This document shows, in pieces, positions 45,502-50,106 of a DNA stretch of 50,106 bases. The translations under genes and the position numbers were made by a program. Under the pieces are notes generated by a model. The model was not told the DNA's origin and made no database searches. It saw only the letters and a program-made list of their open reading frames with translations. The first letter of the stretch is position 1; each line of letters begins with the position of its first letter. Origin of the DNA: Rhodospirillaceae bacterium (lineage in GTDB: Bacteria > Pseudomonadota > Alphaproteobacteria > SHVZ01); assembly GCA_016792585.1 (NCBI GenBank), contig JAEULB010000019.1:1-50106 (forward strand), read 5' to 3'.

Positions 45502-47181
45502 ATGCGGATACGTGTATTGACGCTCATGGCGGCGGTCGGCGTGTCCTTGGCGGGAGAGGCCCGGGCCCTCGACATCCAGACGCCCATGGTCACGAGCTAC
45601 ACGACCTTCAAGGCGCAGGGCGCTACGGGCACGGCGGCGGTCGACGGCGTGTCGATGCGGTCCGCTGCGCGAAACACCATTTATCATTGCCGCTTCACCG
45701 CAGCTGAGTCGGGCTACGGTTTCTCCTGGGTCAGCTCGTCGAACGTCATCTCCTTCTCAGGCAAGCCGATCGTCGAGGGCTCGAATACCTGGACCTCCCA
45801 GGTCCGGGAGGTGACCAGCGGCAGCACGCGCTATCTCGGCGGCAACGGATTGCCCAATCACTACACCGGCACATTCCCGGTCTCCTCCTCGTCCGAGGCC
45901 GGCCAGGCCATCTATCATCCCAACCCGTCGTCGATGGGGGTCAGCCGCCGCTACGCCGAGCTGCCGGCCGATCCGGTCTACTCGTCGACCCCAACCTGCG
46001 TTTCCGGCGAGGTCGGTTTCCTGTTCACCGGCGGCATGCTGTTCGATGCGCTCGACGCCGACGGCCGCGACGCAGTCGCGAACGAGATCCAGGACCTGTG
46101 CGAAGGCCATCCGGAGACGACCGGCACCTATCACTATCACCACCTGACCAAGTGCTTCACCGACTCGACTTCGGGCCATTCGGTGCAGGTCGGCTGGGCG
46201 CTCGACGGCTTCGGCATCTACGGGCCCAAAGGGGAGGCTGGCACGACGATCACCAACGCCGAACTCGACGAATGCCACGGCCATCAGCACAGCGTCACCC
46301 AGGCCGACGGACAAGTTAAGAACATCTATCACTATCACGGCAATCGCGAGTTCCCGTACACGGTCGGCTGCTTCCGCGGCTCGCGCTCAGTCGTCGGCCG
46401 CAACACCTACGCGCTGACGACGCCGTCGAACGGGCTCTGGTACACCACCACGGCTTCCGGCCGCGGCTATGCGATCGAGACCAACGCCTCGAAGCTGTTC
46501 ATCGGCATTTATACCTACGGCGCGGGTGGCGACGACGTCTGGTACGTGATCTCCTGCATGCTGGGCTCGACGACCTGCACCGGCACGCTGGAGCAGTTCT
46601 CCAATGGCACGACGCTGGCCAATCTCGGTGTCGCCAATACTTCGCCGACCAGCACGACCTCCCCCGGCACTTTCTCGGTGACGTTCAGCTCGTCGAGCGC
46701 AGCGACGGTGACGATCACGCCGACCAGCGGCAGCGCCACCAGCTACGCCCTCGTCCGCTATCCGCTCGCCGGTTCGACCGTGGGCTCGACCCAAAGCTGG
46801 GCGCCGGAGACCGGCTGGTGGTGGTCGCCCGACTACAGCGGCACCGGCTGGCTGATCGAAAGCCAGAACACGACGACCAGCGGCGGCACCACGACCTCGA
46901 ACTTCTTCACGGTCGGCTATGCCTACGGCAGCACCGGGACCACAGGCCAAGCAAATTGGTACGTCGGCACCGGCAGCCTGACGCGCCAGTCGAGCTCGAC
47001 CTCGACGTGGAGCGGCGACCTGTTCGAGTACGGCAGCGGACCGACACTGACCGGCTCGAGCGGGACCGCGGCCGTGACTGCGAACCGCGGCACGACGACG
47101 ATGACGTTCAGTTCGACCACCACCGGAACGATCACGCTGCCGAACGGCCGACAGATTTCGATCCAGCGCTACAGCTACTGA
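45502..47181 (+). CDS. Secreted YHYH-domain protein with two C-terminal GWW/SGxGxxIE repeats
   Basis: A 559-aa exported protein. The signal peptide covers residues 1-23 (MRIRVLTLMAAVGVSLAGEARALD). The YHYH domain (about 110-300) has TYHYHHL (Tyr210 onward), GWALDGFGIYGP, ECHGH and IYHYHG (Tyr276 onward). Then come two repeats of about 120 aa: GLWYTTTASGRGYAIETN...LFIGIYTYGAGGDDVWYV and GWWWSPDYSGTGWLIESQ...FFTVGYAYGSTGTTGQANWYV, each followed by Ser/Thr-rich beta-type sequence. GGGGGAG ribosome site. YHYH proteins are bacterial, secreted, and of unknown function; His-rich motifs suggest metal binding. Standalone gene. Confidence 0.85.
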   Translation: MRIRVLTLMAAVGVSLAGEARALDIQTPMVTSYTTFKAQGATGTAAVDGVSMRSAARNTIYHCRFTAAESGYGFSWVSSSNVISFSGKPIVEGSNTWTSQVREVTSGSTRYLGGNGLPNHYTGTFPVSSSSEAGQAIYHPNPSSMGVSRRYAELPADPVYSSTPTCVSGEVGFLFTGGMLFDALDADGRDAVANEIQDLCEGHPETTGTYHYHHLTKCFTDSTSGHSVQVGWALDGFGIYGPKGEAGTTITNAELDECHGHQHSVTQADGQVKNIYHYHGNREFPYTVGCFRGSRSVVGRNTYALTTPSNGLWYTTTASGRGYAIETNASKLFIGIYTYGAGGDDVWYVISCMLGSTTCTGTLEQFSNGTTLANLGVANTSPTSTTSPGTFSVTFSSSSAATVTITPTSGSATSYALVRYPLAGSTVGSTQSWAPETGWWWSPDYSGTGWLIESQNTTTSGGTTTSNFFTVGYAYGSTGTTGQANWYVGTGSLTRQSSSTSTWSGDLFEYGSGPTLTGSSGTAAVTANRGTTTMTFSSTTTGTITLPNGRQISIQRYSY

Positions 47182-47187
47182 ACCCGG

Positions 47188-48066
47188 CTAGAGGAACGCG
47201 TCGAGGCGAGACAAGGTCTCGTCCGGCGCCTCCTCGGCAAGGTAGTGGCCGCTGGCGACGGGGCCGCCGATGACGGGACCGTCGGTATAGCGGCGCCACA
47301 GATCGATCGGCTTGTACCACTGGCCGATCCTGCCTTTGGACCCCCACAGCACGAGCAGCGGACAGCGGATACGTCGGCTCGCCGCCCGGCTCTCGCGATC
47401 GTGGACCAGGTCGATGCCGGCGGCCGCGCGGTAGTCCTCGCAGATCGACGTCACGGTGCCCGGCTCGCGCAGGGCGGCGAGGTAGTCCGCCCGTGCCTCG
47501 GGGTGGAAGAAGTCCTTGTCCTTGGGCTCGCGGCTGGTCTGTGAGTCAAACCAGTCCTCGACGTCGCGCAGGATCATGCGTTCGGGCTTGTCGTGCGGCT
47601 GGGCCAGGAAAAACCAGTGATAGTAGCCCATCGCGAACGACATCTCGGTGCGCTCGAAGTGCTCGATCGTGGGCACGATATCCATGACGCAGAGCTTGTC
47701 GACCACGTCCGGATGATCGATCGCGAGGCGATGCGCGACCCGTGCGCCGCGGTCATGGCTGACGATGCCGAAGCGCGGGAAGCCGAGGCCTTCCATCAGC
47801 CGGACCAAGTCCCGTGCCATCTCGCGCTTGGCGTAGTGGCGGCTGTCGGGTGTCGGCGGCGGCGAGGAGGAGAAGCCATAGCCGCGGATATCCGGGCAGA
47901 TAACGGTGAAGCGCCGGGCCAGTACAGGCGCCACCTTGTGCCACATCGCATGGGTCTGCGGATTCCCGTGCAGCAGCAGAAGCGGCGGCCCGTTACCGTC
48001 GCGGCGAAGCCGGATGCGCTGGCCGTTGGCCTCGATCGTATCGAGCGTGAAGCCGTCGAAGAACAT
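47188..48066 (-). CDS. Haloacetate/fluoroacetate dehalogenase-like alpha/beta hydrolase
   Basis: A 292-aa alpha/beta hydrolase. Oxyanion motif HGNPQ (residues 33-37), nucleophile Asp105 and carboxylate-binding Arg106/Arg109 in HDRGAR, Asp129 (VMDIVPT), halide pocket His150-Trp151 (YYHWFFLAQP) and Tyr212 (EDYR), and catalytic His274 (SGHYLAEEAPD). These are the residues that distinguish fluoroacetate dehalogenases (RPA1163, FA1) from haloalkane dehalogenases or epoxide hydrolases. True substrate not proven; some homologues with this set are poor dehalogenases. Convergent with the YHYH gene. Confidence 0.8.
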   Translation of the reverse strand: MFFDGFTLDTIEANGQRIRLRRDGNGPPLLLLHGNPQTHAMWHKVAPVLARRFTVICPDIRGYGFSSSPPPTPDSRHYAKREMARDLVRLMEGLGFPRFGIVSHDRGARVAHRLAIDHPDVVDKLCVMDIVPTIEHFERTEMSFAMGYYHWFFLAQPHDKPERMILRDVEDWFDSQTSREPKDKDFFHPEARADYLAALREPGTVTSICEDYRAAAGIDLVHDRESRAASRRIRCPLLVLWGSKGRIGQWYKPIDLWRRYTDGPVIGGPVASGHYLAEEAPDETLSRLDAFL

Positions 48067-48096
48067 CTAGATCGCCTCCTGGGAGGCGATCCTAGA

Positions 48097-48558
48097 TCAG
48101 CCGGCGAGGCGGCGGGCGATCAGATGGTCGAGGGAGAAGGCGCCCGCACCCCGCGCGAGAAGCGGCAGGAGGAAGGCCAGCCACTGAAGATGGGTCGGCC
48201 AGGCCGCGGGATAGACGAAGAGCTGGATCACGGCGGTCAGGCCGAGCAAGGCCAGGGCTGCGGGGCGGGTCGCGAGGCCGAGCAGAAGTGCTGCGGCGGC
48301 GCCGAGCTCGACCGTCGTCGCCAGGTATGCCGCCAGCTCCGGCGGCAGCACGGGGACCTGGTACTCCTCGCGGAACAGCAGAATCGTGCTCTCCCAGCTG
48401 TCGAGCTTGGCCATGCCGGCCCGCCAGAAGACGGCAAAGCCGGCAAGCCGCATCGGCAGCGCGAGCACGGTCCAGGGCAGCGCGTTCAGCGCGATGAGCG
48501 TTGCGCGGACGGATTGGCCGAGGCGGCCATGCGGAGCGGAAGCGACGACCGAACTCAT
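48097..48558 (-). CDS. DoxX family membrane protein (bufferin/Gig operon member)
   Basis: A 153-aa inner-membrane protein with four membrane segments and an N-terminal 30-residue extension. GFAVFWRAGMAKLDSWESTILLFREEYQVPVLPPELAAYLATTVELG (about 40-86) is the DoxX core found as the last gene of DUF692/DUF2063 operons (GigD in Caulobacter). The ATG at 48558 overlaps the DUF2063 stop by four bases. A 289-aa reading from 48966 mixes frames and was rejected. The role is unknown; perhaps redox or metal handling. Confidence 0.88.
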   Translation of the reverse strand: MSSVVASAPHGRLGQSVRATLIALNALPWTVLALPMRLAGFAVFWRAGMAKLDSWESTILLFREEYQVPVLPPELAAYLATTVELGAAAALLLGLATRPAALALLGLTAVIQLFVYPAAWPTHLQWLAFLLPLLARGAGAFSLDHLIARRLAG

Positions 48559-49328
48559 GAGATCCTCTTCGATCCGACCGGATCGGCTAAAGCGACATGA
48601 ATGAAAGGGGCGGACAGCAGCTCGACGGCGGCCTCGTTCGCGTCGGGGACGGCCGACATGGCGATGTCGTCGCCGGCAAGAAGCGCGGCGGCAAGGCGCC
48701 ATGCCGGCTCCGAGAGCGGTGAGATGCGGGTGCCGTCGGTACTGCGGTGGATGGCGAGCCATTCCGGGCCTGCGTTCCAGTCGATGCCGGAGAGCGCGTC
48801 CTCGTCGCCGGCATCGAGCGCTTGCCACAGGGCATGGCAGGAGGTCGCAGTCGCGAGCAGCCGGAGCGAGGCGGACAGGATCAGGGTCGCGATGCCGTCG
48901 CCGACCGGCAGCGAGATGCGCCGTTCCTGCATCGTTGGCGAATAGCCGGCCTGGTCGACCGCCCATTCGAGCCGGGCGAGATCAGGCAGGTACGCGAGAT
49001 CCTTGAGGCTGGTCAGGGACTCGAGGAAGGCGGGGAAGCCAGCGCCGTACCGCGCGAGGACCGGATCGGCCGGCGGGTGCTCGCGCGCGAAGGCGAGCGC
49101 AGTCTGCTCGAAGAACGCAGAGCCGACCACCTTCTCGGTGATCGGGTAGCTTAGCCGGAGCGCCTCGCAAAGCGCGCTGAGCGCCGTGTTGCGATAGATC
49201 GCGAGCCGCAACGCGGCCGATACGACGTCGCCGTCGATCGCCGATATCGCCGCTGCGTCCTCTTTCGCCAGGATCGCCCGCGTGACATCGGCCTGCAGTG
49301 TAGCGAGGTCAGGCGACACGGCGGTCAC
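48555..49328 (-). CDS. BufC/HvfC family protein (DUF2063)
   Basis: A 257-aa protein. The N-terminal DUF2063 domain (about residues 5-95) has LQADVTRAILAKEDAAAISAIDGDVVSAALRLAIYRNTALSALCEALRLSYP, the mark of HvfC/BufC/GigC, the partner of the MNIO enzyme, which recognises the peptide substrate. The C-terminal part is less conserved. Overlaps the MNIO gene by 20 bases. No heme or metal motif. Confidence 0.9.
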   Translation of the reverse strand: MTAVSPDLATLQADVTRAILAKEDAAAISAIDGDVVSAALRLAIYRNTALSALCEALRLSYPITEKVVGSAFFEQTALAFAREHPPADPVLARYGAGFPAFLESLTSLKDLAYLPDLARLEWAVDQAGYSPTMQERRISLPVGDGIATLILSASLRLLATATSCHALWQALDAGDEDALSGIDWNAGPEWLAIHRSTDGTRISPLSEPAWRLAAALLAGDDIAMSAVPDANEAAVELLSAPFIHVALADPVGSKRIS

Positions 49329-50106
49329 CGGTCGCGGCGATGTCGAGGAAGCGCTGCGCCTTCGCCGCTTCGGCCTGGAGCACCGAGAGGGCGGGGATGG
49401 CGGTGTCCCACTCGATCAGGGTCGGGACCGGGCCGGCGCGATGGATGAAGCGGCTGTAGAGGTCCCAGACCTCCGGCGACACCGCGGAGCCGTGATCGTC
49501 GATCCGGACTTCGCTGCCGTCGTCGAGACGCTTTCGCGCGTGGCCGGCGAGATGGATCTCGGCGACCGCCTCGATGGGAATCTCGAACAGCGCCGCCAGC
49601 GGGTCTTCATCGAGATTCGTGGCGCCGACCAGAAGGTTGTTGAGGTCGTAGAGCAGGCGGCAGCCGGTTCGTTCGACCAGTGCTGTCAGGAACTCGGCCT
49701 CCGACAGGGTCGAATGCCGGAAGCGCAGGTAGCGGGACGGATTCTCGATCAGCAGCGTGCGGCCAAGCGCCGTCTGCGCGCGATCGATATTGTCGGCGAC
49801 GACCGCCAGGGCCTCTTCGGTATAGGGAAGAGGAAGGAGGTCGGGCAGATATGCGCCGCCGGCGACGCTCCAGGAAAGGTGATCGGAAACGAACCCGGGC
49901 TCGATCCGATCGACGATCTCCTTGAGGCTTGCGAGATGGTCGAGGTCGACGCCGGCGGCACTCCCCAATGAGATTCCGACGCCGTGAAGCGAGACCGGCA
50001 GGTCTCGGCGAATAGAGATGAGGTGATCGAGCGCCGCGCCGCCCGCCATGTAGTTCTCCGGATGGACCTCGAGCCAGGCGAGCCTGCGCGGCTCGGCCGC
50101 CACCTC
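49309..50106 (-). CDS. MNIO family enzyme (DUF692; BufB/HvfB type), 5' end cut by window
   Basis: Multinuclear non-heme iron oxidase, TIM-barrel fold, 265 visible residues. The N-terminal end lies beyond the window (frame open to the last base; the first visible GTG at 50103 is internal: the conserved block WLEVHPENYM comes too soon after it). Metal and family motifs: EVHPENYM, SLHGVGISLG, SDHLSW, LLIENPSRYL, LYDLNNL, EIHLAGH, DDHGSAV. In characterised relatives such enzymes modify cysteines of BufA-like precursor peptides into copper-binding forms. The precursor gene should lie just upstream, outside the window. Confidence 0.92.
   Translation of the reverse strand, partial: EVAAEPRRLAWLEVHPENYMAGGAALDHLISIRRDLPVSLHGVGISLGSAAGVDLDHLASLKEIVDRIEPGFVSDHLSWSVAGGAYLPDLLPLPYTEEALAVVADNIDRAQTALGRTLLIENPSRYLRFRHSTLSEAEFLTALVERTGCRLLYDLNNLLVGATNLDEDPLAALFEIPIEAVAEIHLAGHARKRLDDGSEVRIDDHGSAVSPEVWDLYSRFIHRAGPVPTLIEWDTAIPALSVLQAEAAKAQRFLDIAATGDRRVA

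Overview
The window is about 50 kb of GC-rich, tightly packed chromosomal DNA. It looks like an alphaproteobacterium of the Rhodospirillales/Hyphomicrobiales grade. The reasons are a MucR/Ros regulator, the NepR-PhyR-EcfG general stress response, the order bamE / cbp3 / DUF177 / rpmF / plsX / fabH / ihfA / merR, a liv operon carrying a DUF6867 gene, and a proton-pumping pyrophosphatase. I see no insertion sequence, prophage, CRISPR array or rRNA. There is one tRNA. Genus cannot be read from the sequence alone.

Layout. 1-5.5 kb: branched-chain amino acid ABC transporter (livH, cut by the window start, then livM, livG, livF, DUF6867, livK). 5.5-15 kb: mucR facing a housekeeping run rpiB-glyA-nrdR-ribD-ribE-ribBX-ribH-nusB-thiL, then a FliL-like protein and an MFS transporter. 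15-22 kb: hppA, convergent bamE, then cbp3-DUF177-rpmF-plsX-fabH-ihfA-merR. 22-30 kb: two peptide-type ABC substrate-binding proteins. One stands alone; the other heads a complete minus-strand transporter operon ending in a PLP-dependent dehydratase. 30.3 kb: tRNA-Pro(GGG), then a Gfo/Idh oxidoreductase.

31.5-42 kb is a stress-response island. It holds many small proteins typical of this regulon (CsbD, DUF1328, DUF3309, DUF883/YqjD-like, YqjE-like, a glycine-zipper lipoprotein, two PRC-barrel proteins) around the core regulators NepR, PhyR and an EcfG sigma factor. Two exact GGAAC-N16/17-CGTT promoters (upstream of csbD and of the DUF883 gene) and several one-mismatch versions tie the small genes to that sigma factor. 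An AtuA-type pair, a second ECF sigma factor, galU, a likely anti-sigma factor and an orphan response regulator follow.

43-50.1 kb: an aminoglycoside-phosphotransferase-fold kinase with an acyl-CoA dehydrogenase (a split version of ACAD10/11), a secreted YHYH-domain protein, a haloacetate-dehalogenase-like hydrolase with a full set of active-site residues, and the downstream part of a bufferin/Gig-type operon (DoxX, BufC/HvfC, and the MNIO enzyme BufB, cut by the window end).

The most noteworthy items are the stress-promoter set, the ribBX gene whose GTP cyclohydrolase II half has lost its zinc and catalytic motifs, the kinase-dehydrogenase pair, the fluoroacetate-dehalogenase-like active site, the MNIO operon and the YHYH protein with two C-terminal repeats. 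I found no system I can claim as entirely undescribed.
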